This document shows, piece by piece, positions 9,987 through 18,360 of a stretch of DNA of 64,000 nucleotides. Under the pieces are notes generated by a model that searched no databases, had not been told where the DNA came from, and was given only the letters and a program-made list of their open reading frames with translations. Within the stretch, counting starts at the first letter, position 1; each line of letters begins with the position of its first letter. Source of the stretch: JAHRAW01 sp965243285 (GTDB lineage Bacteria; Pseudomonadota; Gammaproteobacteria; Arenicellales; Poriferihabitantaceae); NCBI GenBank assembly GCA_965243285.1, contig OZ251537.1, positions 744,001 to 808,000 of the forward strand, read 5' to 3'. Both the position numbers and the translations under genes were made by a program.

Positions 9987-10229
9987 TCAAATACAGAATT
10001 TATAGGTGGCAAGCCGCCACCGGGCGACGCCGACCACGGCCAAAAAAATCTCGCCGTATGGCAACCCGTCATACTCGTTTACAAAAAGACTGATAAAACC
10101 GGCAGCCCCAATGGCCATCCCTGCTTGGCGGAGGTCATTGCGAATTTCTCGGCGGCGTTCATGTAGTCTCGCATCGCTCGGTTGCGACCGCGCATCGGCA
10201 TCTTCCGGCCGCGCATCATTCCTATCCAT
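9987..10229 (-). CDS. Small membrane protein (80 aa), unknown
   Basis: Charged N-terminal half (RNDARPEDADARSQ, HERRREIRNDLRQ), then two hydrophobic segments (about 37-50 and 62-75). I do not recognise it. It lies 20 bases upstream of the other tiny gene on the same strand, so the two may be co-transcribed. No clear RBS precedes ATG 10229. The layout resembles small membrane proteins with a cytoplasmic amphipathic lead. Function unknown. Confidence 0.45.
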   Translation of the reverse strand: MDRNDARPEDADARSQPSDARLHERRREIRNDLRQAGMAIGAAGFISLFVNEYDGLPYGEIFLAVVGVARWRLATYKFCI

Positions 10230-10381
10230 GGGCTTAATTTAGTGATATTCCTACCGCCAATTTTGCCGGAGTTGAGGCGTAAATCAAGCCGGCGAATTAG
10301 GGTAGTATTGCGCGCCCTATCCCCTGCCCTATTGCCCCGAAAGTGCCGCATGGATTTGACCGCCGCCGGGCGAAACTCGCC

Positions 10382-10440
10382 ATGAGTGCCGAGTCCCCTA
10401 GGTACGCCAGTACGCCCCATGAATGCCCCATGAGTACCCC
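10382..10440 (+). repeat. Start-region tandem repeats before ruvB
   Basis: The motif CCATGA recurs four times (starting at 10380, 10418, 10429 and 10439). The first copy reads MSAESP-stop, close to the true ruvB start MSAANP. This could be a decayed tandem duplication of the gene start. It makes the exact ruvB start ambiguous (10423 or 10441). Confidence 0.35.
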
Positions 10441-11574
10441 ATGAGCGCCGCCAACCCCGCCCTGGCGACCGATGACGGCGGCGATTCTGGGCTGGAGCAG
10501 CGTGTCGACCGCGGTTTGCGGCCGACCTCGCTGGCGGAATTTATCGGCCAGCCCAATATTCGCGAGCAGATGGATATTTTTATCCGCGCCGCGCGCCATC
10601 GCGAGGAAACCTTAGACCACACGCTGTTGTTTGGACCCCCCGGGCTCGGCAAAACCACCTTGGCGCACATTTTGGCTAACGAAATGGCGGCGCGATTGCG
10701 GCAAACTTCCGGCCCGGTGTTGGAAAAAGCCGGGGATTTGGCCGCCATTCTCACCAATTTAGAGGCCGGCGATGTGCTGTTTGTCGACGAAATTCACCGC
10801 TTAAGCCCCGCCATCGAGGAGATTCTCTATCCTGCCATGGAGGATTATCAACTCGACATCATCATCGGCGATGGCCCGGCGGCGCGCTCCATCAAACTGA
10901 GTTTGCCGCCGTTTACGCTGCTCGGGGCGACCACGCGCGCTGGGCTACTGACCTCGCCGCTGCGCGATCGTTTCGGCATCGTGCAGCGCCTGCAGTTTTA
11001 CAGCGCCGAAGAATTGGCGCAAATTGTGCGGCGCTCGGCCGGCTTGCTCGGCATCGAATTCGACGCCGGCGGCGTGGCCGCGGTGGCGGCGCGCTCGCGT
11101 GGCACGCCGCGCATCGCCAATCGCTTGCTGCGGCGGGTGCGCGATTACGCGCAAGTCAAAGCCGACGGCCGCCTCACCGGCCACATCGCCAATCGCGCCC
11201 TGGATATGCTGGAGGTGGATAGTTTCGGCCTCGATGTGCTGGATCGCAATTTGCTGCTGGCGATTATGCGTAAATTCGACGGCGGGCCGGTGGGCGTCGA
11301 CAACCTGGCGGCCGCCATCGGCGAGGAACGCGGCACCATCGAGGATGTCATCGAGCCCTATCTCATCCAACAGGGTTTTTTAATGCGCACGCCGCGCGGC
11401 CGCATCGCCACTAAATCCGCCTGGCGCCGTTTGGGGGTGGACATGCCAGCCGGCCTCGCCAGCCGCCAGCGGCAATTATTCGCTGACCAGGACGGCCACA
11501 ATCATGACGAGCAGCAGCAAGGCGAGCAGGATCATGTTGACCAAGCTCAAACCGCCCAGACAAACCATGGCTGA
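10441..11574 (+). CDS. ruvB: Holliday junction branch migration ATPase RuvB
   Basis: Hexameric AAA+ motor that, with RuvA, drives Holliday-junction migration in recombinational repair. Walker A GPPGLGKT is at residues 65-72, Walker B DEIH at 116-119, sensor/arginine-finger region LLGATTRAGLL..PLRDRFG, and a winged-helix C-terminus IEPYLIQQGFLMRTPRGR. The protein is 377 aa, about 40 longer than E. coli RuvB. The extra tail (RQRQLFADQ onward) is Gln/His/Asp-rich and overlaps the ybgC start by 8 bases. No ruvA or ruvC is adjacent, although ruvC-ruvA-ruvB is the usual order ahead of ybgC-tol. Confidence 0.96.
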   Translation: MSAANPALATDDGGDSGLEQRVDRGLRPTSLAEFIGQPNIREQMDIFIRAARHREETLDHTLLFGPPGLGKTTLAHILANEMAARLRQTSGPVLEKAGDLAAILTNLEAGDVLFVDEIHRLSPAIEEILYPAMEDYQLDIIIGDGPAARSIKLSLPPFTLLGATTRAGLLTSPLRDRFGIVQRLQFYSAEELAQIVRRSAGLLGIEFDAGGVAAVAARSRGTPRIANRLLRRVRDYAQVKADGRLTGHIANRALDMLEVDSFGLDVLDRNLLLAIMRKFDGGPVGVDNLAAAIGEERGTIEDVIEPYLIQQGFLMRTPRGRIATKSAWRRLGVDMPAGLASRQRQLFADQDGHNHDEQQQGEQDHVDQAQTAQTNHG

Positions 11575-11995
11575 CCGCCGCTTCGCCCTAACCCTGGCGG
11601 TCAATTACGAGGACACCGACGCCGGCGGGGTGGTATACCACGGCAATTATCTCGGCTACATGGAACGGGCGCGAAACGCCTGCCTGCGCGAGTTGGGCTT
11701 TACCCTGCGCGCCTTGCAGGCGACCCATTCGGCGCTGTTTGTGGTCACCGAGGCGCGGCTTAAATATCGCGCCCCGGCCTATTTGGACGACCAATTGGAG
11801 GTGACGCTGCAGGTTTCGCGCTTGGGCGCCGCGTCGGTGGCGTTCGCCCAGCAAGTGCGTCGCGGCGCCGAAATCTTGGTGGATGGCGACCTCACATTGG
11901 CGCTGGTGCATAGCCAAACCGGCCGAGTGCGCCGCATGCCGGCGGCGTTGGCGGCGGCCTTGGGGCGCTATTGCCGGCTCCGGGTCGATGGGTGA
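11567..11995 (+). CDS. ybgC: Tol-Pal-associated acyl-CoA thioesterase YbgC
   Basis: Hotdog-fold acyl-CoA thioesterase, normally the first gene of the tol-pal operon. The YbgC signature YEDTDAGGVVYHGNYLGYMERARN is near the N-terminus and contains the catalytic Asp/Tyr/His region. Its 142 aa are typical. I start at ATG 11567, overlapping the ruvB stop (ATGGCTGA), because family members start just before this signature; the open frame extends further up to 11504. A 297-base low-complexity gap separates it from tolQ, where most relatives have little or none. Confidence 0.93.
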   Translation: MADRRFALTLAVNYEDTDAGGVVYHGNYLGYMERARNACLRELGFTLRALQATHSALFVVTEARLKYRAPAYLDDQLEVTLQVSRLGAASVAFAQQVRRGAEILVDGDLTLALVHSQTGRVRRMPAALAAALGRYCRLRVDG

Positions 11996-12292
11996 TTGAT
12001 GGGCTGGCCGGGCTGATTCACCCATTGCCTCGATATTGACCCCGGTAACCGCCCATTGGCCAATTTTGCTGATTTAAGCCGCCGATTTCGCCCCATTCAC
12101 CTCATTCACCCCATTCGCCGGCCGATTTGTCGGGCCTATTCGCGGCCCGATTCGTCCACCTCGCAGCACTGCCCACGGCGCGCCTAATTAACATGAATCG
12201 ACTCGAGTTTTTGCCGCCGCCCGCAAAAATCGCCGCTGCGCCCGGCCGCGCCTCCATCACCCGCATGCCCATCACCATGAATGCCGCCGCCC
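11996..12292. other. Low-complexity spacer between ybgC and tolQ
   Basis: No gene seen. The stretch is built of degenerate ATTCACC/ATTCGCC-like units (about 12085-12150) and GC-rich simple sequence. It resembles the other expanded spacers in the window (44535-44690, 52250-52400). No convincing promoter or terminator. Confidence 0.5.
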
Positions 12293-13006
12293 ATGCGCAT
12301 TGAAATCGCCGCCGAACAAGGCGGCATGTCCATCATCAGCCTGATTGCCGGCGCCAGTTTTTTGGTGCAGCTGGTGATGCTGCTGCTGCTGCTGACCTCG
12401 GTGGTGTCGTGGTTCATGATCGACCGCAAGCGCGCCCTGTACCGCCGCTTGACTAAAATCGCCGATGAATTCGAGGCGCAATTTTGGTCCGGCGGCGCCA
12501 TGGACGACATCCATCGCGACTGGAGCGGGGCGCGCAGCCCTGAGGGCATCGCCAATATTTTCATCGCCGGCCACCATGAATACAGCCGCCTGCGGAATCA
12601 AGCCAGAACCAATCGCGCCGACATTGTGGACGGCGTGCAGCGCTCCATGCGGGTGGCGCTGAGCCGCGAAATCGACCACCTCGAAACCCACTTATCCTTC
12701 CTCGCCACGGTCGGCTCCACCAGCCCGTACATCGGCTTGTTCGGCACCGTGTGGGGCATTATGAATTCGTTCCGCGCCCTCGGCGTGCTGCAGCAAGTCA
12801 CCATCGCCACCGTGGCCCCGGGCATCTCCGAAGCGCTGATCGCCACCGCCATGGGGCTGTTCGCCGCCATCCCGGCGGTCATCGCCTATAACAGTTTCGC
12901 GCACACCGCCGAACGCCTGACCAACCGCTACGAGGTGTTCATGGAGGAATTTTTGAGCATCGTCAATCGCCAAGATATTAACGACGCCGGGCGCGACGGT
13001 TTATAG
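12293..13006 (+). CDS. tolQ: Tol-Pal proton channel subunit TolQ
   Basis: Inner-membrane MotA/ExbB-type subunit that with TolR uses proton motive force to drive TolA in outer-membrane constriction. Helix 1 is at about residues 18-42 of the longer form. The conserved core is THLSFLATVGSTSPYIGLFGTVWGIMNSF, then APGISEALIATAMGLFAAIPAVIAYN. ATG 12293 and 12326 are both possible starts; the latter has AAGGCGG upstream. The first gene of an unbroken tolQ-tolR-tolA-tolB-pal run. Confidence 0.95.
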   Translation: MRIEIAAEQGGMSIISLIAGASFLVQLVMLLLLLTSVVSWFMIDRKRALYRRLTKIADEFEAQFWSGGAMDDIHRDWSGARSPEGIANIFIAGHHEYSRLRNQARTNRADIVDGVQRSMRVALSREIDHLETHLSFLATVGSTSPYIGLFGTVWGIMNSFRALGVLQQVTIATVAPGISEALIATAMGLFAAIPAVIAYNSFAHTAERLTNRYEVFMEEFLSIVNRQDINDAGRDGL

Positions 13007-13020
13007 GGGGTGTTTGAGCG

Positions 13021-13452
13021 ATGAGCCGCAATCGCTACGGGCGCAAAAAACGCCTGCTGGGGGAGATCAATGTGGTCCCCTATATCGATGTCATGCTGGT
13101 GCTGCTGATCATTTTTATGGTGACGGCGCCGTTGCTCAGCCAAGGCGTGAAAGTGGACCTGCCCGAGGCCCAGGCCGAGCCGGTCGAGGATGAAAACCAC
13201 GAGCCCTTTGTGGTGACGGTGGATGCGGCCGGCCACTATTATCTGAACGATGGCGAGGAGGCCGCTTCCGGCGACGACATCAAGCGGCACGCCGCCGCGG
13301 TGTTGCGACGTTCCCCTCGGGCGCCCTTTTTGGTGCGCGGCGACCGCGCCGTGGCGTACGCCCGGGTGATCGATGCCATGGTTTTATTGCAAGCGGCCGG
13401 GGTGAAATCCGTCGGCTTGATTACCGCAGCGCCGACCGGCCCGCCGCCTTGA
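13021..13452 (+). CDS. tolR: Tol-Pal proton channel subunit TolR
   Basis: Inner-membrane partner of TolQ (ExbD family). Single N-terminal helix with the conserved Asp in INVVPYIDVMLVLLIIFMV, which carries the proton-binding aspartate, followed by a periplasmic domain ending in DAMVLLQAAGVKSVGLIT. 143 aa, normal length. It starts 14 bases after tolQ with TAGGGGG upstream. Its stop overlaps the TTG start of tolA. Confidence 0.95.
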   Translation: MSRNRYGRKKRLLGEINVVPYIDVMLVLLIIFMVTAPLLSQGVKVDLPEAQAEPVEDENHEPFVVTVDAAGHYYLNDGEEAASGDDIKRHAAAVLRRSPRAPFLVRGDRAVAYARVIDAMVLLQAAGVKSVGLITAAPTGPPP

Positions 13453-14195
13453 GACCCGGCGCCGCCCACCGCATCGGGCGTTTCTCGAAAGCGGTTTTGT
13501 TCACCGTTTTCATCCACGCGGCGCTGCTCGCTTTATTGACCTACAGCATCGACTGGAACCAGCCGGCCAAACGCGGCGGCGCGCTGCCCATCGAAGCGGT
13601 GGCGGTAGCCGACCCCGCCATCGCGCAAGCGGCGGCGGTCGAAGCGGCGGCGGAAGCCAAAAAACTCGCCGCTTTGGAAAAACAACGCCTGGCCGAGGCG
13701 CGCCAGCGAGAATCCTTGGAAAAACAACGCCTGGCGGAAGAAAAACGCGCCGCCGAGAAAAAACGACTCGCCGAACAACAGCGAGCGGTGGAGGAAAAAC
13801 GAGTAGCCGCAGAAAAACGCATCGCCGAACAACAAGCGCGGCAGGCCGCGGCCGAGGAATTACGCCAGCAAATCGAAGCCGAGCAGGTAAAAACACAACA
13901 TGACGCCGGCGACGCCTTAAGCGCGTTAGTCGACCGCATCAGCGCGGCGGTGGAGCGCACCTGGCGACGGCCGCCGGCCAGTCGCGCCGGTTTGGTGGTC
14001 TTGATTCGGGTTACAGTGGCGCCAGACGGGCAAGTTTTGCGCGCCCAAGTGCTAACAAGCAGCGGCGACCGTTTTTTTGATGAATCCGCCGAGTTGGCGG
14101 TGCGCAAGGCCTCGCCGTTGCCGTTCCCCACCAATCCAGCGTATTATGAATACATCAACGAGTTCAATTTCAAGTTCGACCCCGATGAAACCTAG
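13449..14195 (+). CDS. tolA: TolA, periplasm-spanning Tol-Pal protein
   Basis: Links the TolQR motor to Pal at the outer membrane. N-terminal helix (about 14-33, KAVLFTVFIHAALLALLTY). A long Ala/Glu/Lys/Arg helical domain with KQRLAE, EKKRLAEQQ and similar repeats covers about residues 60-150. The C-terminal TolA/TonB-like domain is DRISAAVERTWRRPP ... GQVLRAQVLTSSGD. At 248 aa it is short for TolA because the helical domain is short. The start is a TTG overlapping the tolR stop (TTGA); no ATG fits, and translational coupling is likely. Confidence 0.93.
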   Translation: MRPGAAHRIGRFSKAVLFTVFIHAALLALLTYSIDWNQPAKRGGALPIEAVAVADPAIAQAAAVEAAAEAKKLAALEKQRLAEARQRESLEKQRLAEEKRAAEKKRLAEQQRAVEEKRVAAEKRIAEQQARQAAAEELRQQIEAEQVKTQHDAGDALSALVDRISAAVERTWRRPPASRAGLVVLIRVTVAPDGQVLRAQVLTSSGDRFFDESAELAVRKASPLPFPTNPAYYEYINEFNFKFDPDET

Positions 14196-14225
14196 TGCCC
14201 GCATGCGCATATCTGTATTAGGTGC

Positions 14226-15569
14226 ATGTATATGAACATAAGCGCGGCTTGGCGTCGCGGCGTCCTCGGTTTGGCGGTGCTCGGCGCGACGCTGGCGGCG
14301 CCGGCGGCGGCGCTGACCATCGAGGTGACGCAAAGCACCGACGCCGCCATCGCCATCGCCATCGTGCCGTTCGGGTTGCGCGGCCTGGACGGCGCCAAGG
14401 TCGACCTCGCCGACGACCTGCCGGCCGACATTATCGAGGCCAATCTGGTGCGCAGCGGGCGCTTCGCAGCCTTGCCGCGGGTTGATTTCATCAGCCAACC
14501 GCACGCTTTAAGCGAGGTGCAATACAAAGATTGGCGCTTGCTGAAAGTCGAGGCGTTGGTGGTCGGCGAGGTGACGGCGGCCGGCCCAGACCGCTACGAG
14601 GTGCGCTTCCGCTTGCTCGATGTGTTTCGGCAAAAACAACTGACCGGGCAGAAATTCGTGGTGCCGGCGACCGGCCTGCGCAAAACCGCTCACCAGATAA
14701 GCGATCTCATCTACCAACAACTGCTCGGCACCGCCGGTAGTTTCGACACCCGCATCGCCTATGTCGCGGTCGAAGACGCTTCGGCGCGCCGCCGGTTTTT
14801 GTTGCAGGTGGCGGATTCGGACGGCGCCAATCCTAAGACCATCCTCAAATCCAGCCAGCCGATCATCTCGCCGGCGTGGTCGCCGGACGGCGCCCAACTG
14901 GCCTATGTGTCCTTCGAGAAAAGGCGCTCGATGGTTTATGTCCAAGCCTTGAAAAGCGGCGAACGCCGGCGCATCGCCGAGCATGACGGCATCAACAGCG
15001 CCCCGGCCTGGGCGCCCATGGGGCGGCGGCTGGCGCTGACGCTCTCCAAGGACGGCAACCCGGAAATCTACATCTACGACCTCGACAGCGCGGCCTTGCG
15101 GCGCCTCACCCGCCACACCGCCATCGACACCGAGCCGGCCTGGTCGCCGGACGGCAGCGCCATCGCGTTTACCTCGAATCGCTCCGGCACGCCGCAAATC
15201 TACCGCGTGGCAGCGGCCGGCGGCACCGCCCAGCGGCTGACTTTCGACGGCAAATACAACGCCGGCGCCAGTTATTCCAACGACGGCGAATCCATCGCCC
15301 TAATCACCAATCAGGGCGAGGGATTCCGAGTTGGGCTATACTCGACGCGCGACCGCGCGGTGCGCGTGCTCACTCGCACCACCCAGGATGAATCGCCCAC
15401 CTTCGCGCCCAACGACGAGATGATCATGTACGCTACTCAATCCGGCGGGCGCAATGTGTTAGCGGCGGTTTCCCCGGACGGTCGCGTGCAGCAAATTCTG
15501 CGCCAGCCGGGCGACGCGGTGCGCGAGCCGGCGTGGTCGCCATTCAATCCGTCGGTTGTCGGGCGCTAA
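14226..15569 (+). CDS. tolB: TolB periplasmic beta-propeller
   Basis: Periplasmic protein that binds Pal and helps reset the Tol-Pal complex. Signal peptide at residues about 1-28, ending APAAA-LTIEV. An N-terminal alpha/beta domain is followed by WD40-like PD40 blades: SPAWSPDGAQLAYVSF, APAWAPMGRRLALTL, EPAWSPDGSAIAFTSNRSG, SYSNDGESIALIT. 447 aa. ATG 14226 or 14232 could be used. The start lies in a GCATGTATATG tract resembling that upstream of tldD. Confidence 0.95.
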   Translation: MYMNISAAWRRGVLGLAVLGATLAAPAAALTIEVTQSTDAAIAIAIVPFGLRGLDGAKVDLADDLPADIIEANLVRSGRFAALPRVDFISQPHALSEVQYKDWRLLKVEALVVGEVTAAGPDRYEVRFRLLDVFRQKQLTGQKFVVPATGLRKTAHQISDLIYQQLLGTAGSFDTRIAYVAVEDASARRRFLLQVADSDGANPKTILKSSQPIISPAWSPDGAQLAYVSFEKRRSMVYVQALKSGERRRIAEHDGINSAPAWAPMGRRLALTLSKDGNPEIYIYDLDSAALRRLTRHTAIDTEPAWSPDGSAIAFTSNRSGTPQIYRVAAAGGTAQRLTFDGKYNAGASYSNDGESIALITNQGEGFRVGLYSTRDRAVRVLTRTTQDESPTFAPNDEMIMYATQSGGRNVLAAVSPDGRVQQILRQPGDAVREPAWSPFNPSVVGR

Positions 15570-15630
15570 GCGCGGCCCGGCGACGCCGTCGCAGACCCCA
15601 ACATCAAGCCCCAACATAGATGAGGAACAG

Positions 15631-16176
15631 ATGATGCGTAGATTGCCGTCTTGTGTTGTATCGTGCGTTGCGTTAGCCGGCGTGATTGGCGCCAGCGGGT
15701 GCGGCGGTCAAGCGGGATACACACCGGATGCGATAGTCGAGGATGTGTTCGAGGGCGAAATCGGCTTCACCGATAATGTCAGCATCACCGGCATCGACGA
15801 CGATGAATCGAGCCTGGCCGACGCCACGCTGGTCGGCGAGCCCGACCCAGCCGCCAACCGAGTGGTTTATTTCGCCTATGACAGCAGCCTTCTCAGCGTC
15901 GAGGGCGAGGCCGTGGTGCACGCCCACGCGCAGCGTTTGGTGGCCAACACCGTGGCCCGAATCGTCCTCGAAGGGCACGCCGACGAGCGCGGCACGCGGG
16001 AATATAACCTCGCCCTGGCGGAAAACCGCGCCAACGCGGTCGCCCAGGTGATGCAGGCCTACGGCATCAACCGCGGGCGCATCAAAGCCGTGTCCTTCGG
16101 CGAAGAACGGCCGCTGGCTTTCGGCCACAACGAGACCGCTTGGCGCATGAATCGCCGCGTCGAAATTTTGTATTGA
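15631..16176 (+). CDS. pal: Peptidoglycan-associated lipoprotein Pal
   Basis: Outer-membrane lipoprotein that anchors the Tol system to peptidoglycan. The lipobox is GASGC with Cys24 (Ala rather than Leu at -3, slightly atypical). An acidic linker rich in D and E follows, then an OmpA-like domain with VVYFAYDSSLLS and LEGHADERGTREYNLALAENRA. I chose ATG 15631 because GAGGAACAG precedes it and it gives the lipoprotein signal; the frame opens earlier inside tolB. 181 aa. Confidence 0.95.
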   Translation: MMRRLPSCVVSCVALAGVIGASGCGGQAGYTPDAIVEDVFEGEIGFTDNVSITGIDDDESSLADATLVGEPDPAANRVVYFAYDSSLLSVEGEAVVHAHAQRLVANTVARIVLEGHADERGTREYNLALAENRANAVAQVMQAYGINRGRIKAVSFGEERPLAFGHNETAWRMNRRVEILY

Positions 16177-16309
16177 TGGCTTTTGTAGCGCTTCATTTGT
16201 ATAGATGAATTTTGCAGCGATGGCAGCGATGTCCCTTATCTAGATGATGGCGTCGAATGGCTTAGGCCCACCCAGGCGCGGCTGGCGTCGCCCACAGCGG
16301 AGATCAAAC

Positions 16310-17233
16310 ATGAAGATTTATCGATGGCTAGGCTTGCCGGCGGTGTTGGCGCTCGGCGCTTGCGTGCCGCCCCAGGCTCTGCAAAGAACGGCGCCGGTCA
16401 CCCAAGCGACGCCCCCAGCGGCGGCGCCATCGGCGCTGGCTAGCACCGAAACACTGCAAGCCTTGGCGCAGATGATCGACATCAAGGAAGACCTGAAAAA
16501 AATCCGCAATGCGCTCGAGGAATTGGAATTCAACGCCGACAACGCCAAACGCCGCCAGCAAAATCTGTCCCAAGATTTAGACCGCCGCTTGCTGGCTTTA
16601 GAGCGCGCCCAGCGCCTGCTGTCGCCGACCGGGCTTCCAACCCAAACGCCGCTGGCGGCGCCGACCGCGACGCCATCCATCACCCCGACTGACGCGCCAC
16701 TAGCCGGCGCCGGGGCCTCCGGCATCGGCGGGCAGTCGAACACTGGGCGACCGGTGCCGCGCCCGGTCGAGCCTGCAACCACCGCCGCCGATGGCGCCGC
16801 GCCGCCGTCGGTGACCACGGTCGCCGAAGTGCGCCGCGCGGTGTCGTTACAGGAGGAGCAAGCCTACAACCAGGCCTTCAATTTACTCAAACAGAGCCGC
16901 TTTGCGGAGGCCATTTTGCAGTTTCAAGCGTTCACCGATGCGTGGCCTGATGGCCAGCTGGCGGCCGATGCCTATTATTGGGTGGCCGAGGCGCAGCGCG
17001 TGAACCGCGAATATCAAGCCGCTCTGGACGGCTTCAAGATCGTCGCGCAGCGCTATCCGGAAAGCAAACGAACCCCCCATGCAATGCTGAAGATGGGCTC
17101 CATCAAAAATGATATTGGCGCCTACGCGGAGGCGGCGGAGATTTTTCGCGAGGTGCTGGCGAAATTCCCCGACCATGAGGTGGCCACCCCGGCGAAAATC
17201 CGCCTCAATCGCATCGAGCGCAACACGCAATAA
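16310..17233 (+). CDS. cpoB: CpoB/YbgF cell division coordinator
   Basis: Periplasmic TPR protein coordinating peptidoglycan synthesis with outer-membrane constriction, encoded after pal. From ATG 16310 (GGAGATC upstream) the N-terminus is a lipoprotein-like signal with LALGAC (Cys20), so it may be lipidated. A coiled-coil segment (IKEDLKKIRNALEELEFN) is followed by a long Ala/Pro/Thr linker (about 105-175) and C-terminal tetratricopeptide repeats (YNQAFNLLKQSRFAEAILQF, AYYWVAEAQRVNREYQAAL). 307 aa. tRNA-Lys follows, as in many relatives. Confidence 0.92.
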   Translation: MKIYRWLGLPAVLALGACVPPQALQRTAPVTQATPPAAAPSALASTETLQALAQMIDIKEDLKKIRNALEELEFNADNAKRRQQNLSQDLDRRLLALERAQRLLSPTGLPTQTPLAAPTATPSITPTDAPLAGAGASGIGGQSNTGRPVPRPVEPATTAADGAAPPSVTTVAEVRRAVSLQEEQAYNQAFNLLKQSRFAEAILQFQAFTDAWPDGQLAADAYYWVAEAQRVNREYQAALDGFKIVAQRYPESKRTPHAMLKMGSIKNDIGAYAEAAEIFREVLAKFPDHEVATPAKIRLNRIERNTQ

Positions 17234-17323
17234 TCGGCGCCAGCGCGCCCTCGGCGGATTGACGAAACCGCCCGCCATCGGGATAATCCCGTTCCCCCGC
17301 AGGCTCTCGCTAGGTTCGTTATC

Positions 17324-17399
17324 GGGGCGTTAGCTCAGTTGGTAGAGCATCTGACTTTTAATCAGGTGGTCGCAGGTTCGAATCCTGCACGCCCCACCA
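17324..17399 (+). tRNA. tRNA-Lys (anticodon TTT)
   Basis: 76-nt cloverleaf: acceptor GGGGCGT pairs with ACGCCCC, D-arm GCTCAGTTGGTAGAGC, anticodon loop CTTTTAA flanked by TCTGA/TCAGG, T-arm GCAGGTTCGAATCCTGC, encoded CCA. A lysine tRNA after cpoB is a common arrangement. Confidence 0.98.
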
Positions 17400-17411
17400 T
17401 TACCCCCCCCA

Positions 17412-17470
17412 CGCCATGTCGTCGCGCGCGTTTGGCGCTTGTTAGCGGCTGAGCGGCGCGCCGGCAGCGG
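17412..17470 (+). pseudogene. Decayed duplicate of the following hydrolase's 5' end
   Basis: ATGTCGTCGCGCGCGTTTGG here mirrors the true start at 17520 (ATGCCGCGCGCGTTTGG) with a 3-base indel. Translation is MSSRAFGAC-stop-RLSGA, against MPRAFGTCYRLVGA of the gene. A stop codon shows it is dead. The offset is about 105 bp, suggesting a tandem duplication of the gene start. Confidence 0.6.
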
Positions 17471-17519
17471 TCACCGGTGGCGGCACATCCTGCACCCTCA
17501 CCCTTGCCTACCCCAAGTC

Positions 17520-18305
17520 ATGCCGCGCGCGTTTGGCACTTGCTATCGGCTGGTCGGCGCCCGGCGGCCGCTGGTGGCGCTGATTCACGGCGTCGGCCTA
17601 GAGCAAACCATGTGGCGCCCGGCGGCGGCATCGTTGCGCCGCGAATTCGGCGTTCTGACTTACGATTTACTCGGCCATGGCGGCAGCCACAACCCAGTCG
17701 GGACGCGCACGATGGCCGATTTCGTCGCCCAATTGCAGGCCCTGCTCGAGCACCTCAAGGTGAGGCGGTGCGCCGTGGTCGGGTTTTCCATGGGGGCGTT
17801 AATCGCCCAAGCCTACGCCGCCCAACAGCCATCGCGCTTGACCCATCTCGCCCTGTTGCACAGCGTATACCGCCGCACCGCGGCGCAATGCCGCAGTGTG
17901 CGCGAGCGTTATCACATCGCCCGCCAGCAGGGCCCCAGCGCCGGCGTCGAGGCCGCCATCGAGCGCTGGTTTTCGGCCGACTATCGACGCGAGCAGGCCG
18001 AGGTGATGGCCGATATTCGGCGGATTTTCGCGCGCCACACCGATGACGGCTACCTCAAGGCCTATCATTTATTCGCCCATGTCGAGGCGCAGATGCGCCG
18101 CTATCCGGCCGCCGCCATCACTTGCCCGGCGCTGGTCATCACCGGCGGCGGCGATGTCGGCTCGCGGCCGGCCATGGCGCGCGCCTTGTGCCGCGCTTTG
18201 CCCAACGCCCAACTCATCATAAACCCCGGTCACCGCCACCTGGCGCCCATAGAGCACGCCGCGACGCTGGCCGGTCAACTGCGTGACTGGTTACGCCGCG
18301 AATAA
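17520..18305 (+). CDS. Alpha/beta-fold hydrolase
   Basis: A 261-aa alpha/beta hydrolase. The oxyanion motif LIHGVG is at about residues 21-26, the nucleophile elbow GFSMGAL (Ser) near 90, and a late His in NPGHRHLAPIE near 240 completes a likely Ser-His-Asp triad. Substrate unknown; esterase, or 3-oxoadipate enol-lactonase-like, are possible. I start at ATG 17520 because homology to the fold begins there; a TTG further up would lie in the decayed duplicate. It stands alone between tRNA-Lys and a repeat element. Confidence 0.8.
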   Translation: MPRAFGTCYRLVGARRPLVALIHGVGLEQTMWRPAAASLRREFGVLTYDLLGHGGSHNPVGTRTMADFVAQLQALLEHLKVRRCAVVGFSMGALIAQAYAAQQPSRLTHLALLHSVYRRTAAQCRSVRERYHIARQQGPSAGVEAAIERWFSADYRREQAEVMADIRRIFARHTDDGYLKAYHLFAHVEAQMRRYPAAAITCPALVITGGGDVGSRPAMARALCRALPNAQLIINPGHRHLAPIEHAATLAGQLRDWLRRE

Positions 18306-18360
18306 CTTAGCCGCGATTGGGGCGACAACCCGGCGGCGAGGTGATTGCCGCGAAAAGATT

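Noticed and set aside
17439..17519. Upstream TTG extension of the hydrolase
   Set aside because: Lies in the decayed duplicate and lacks fold homology; ATG 17520 fits better.
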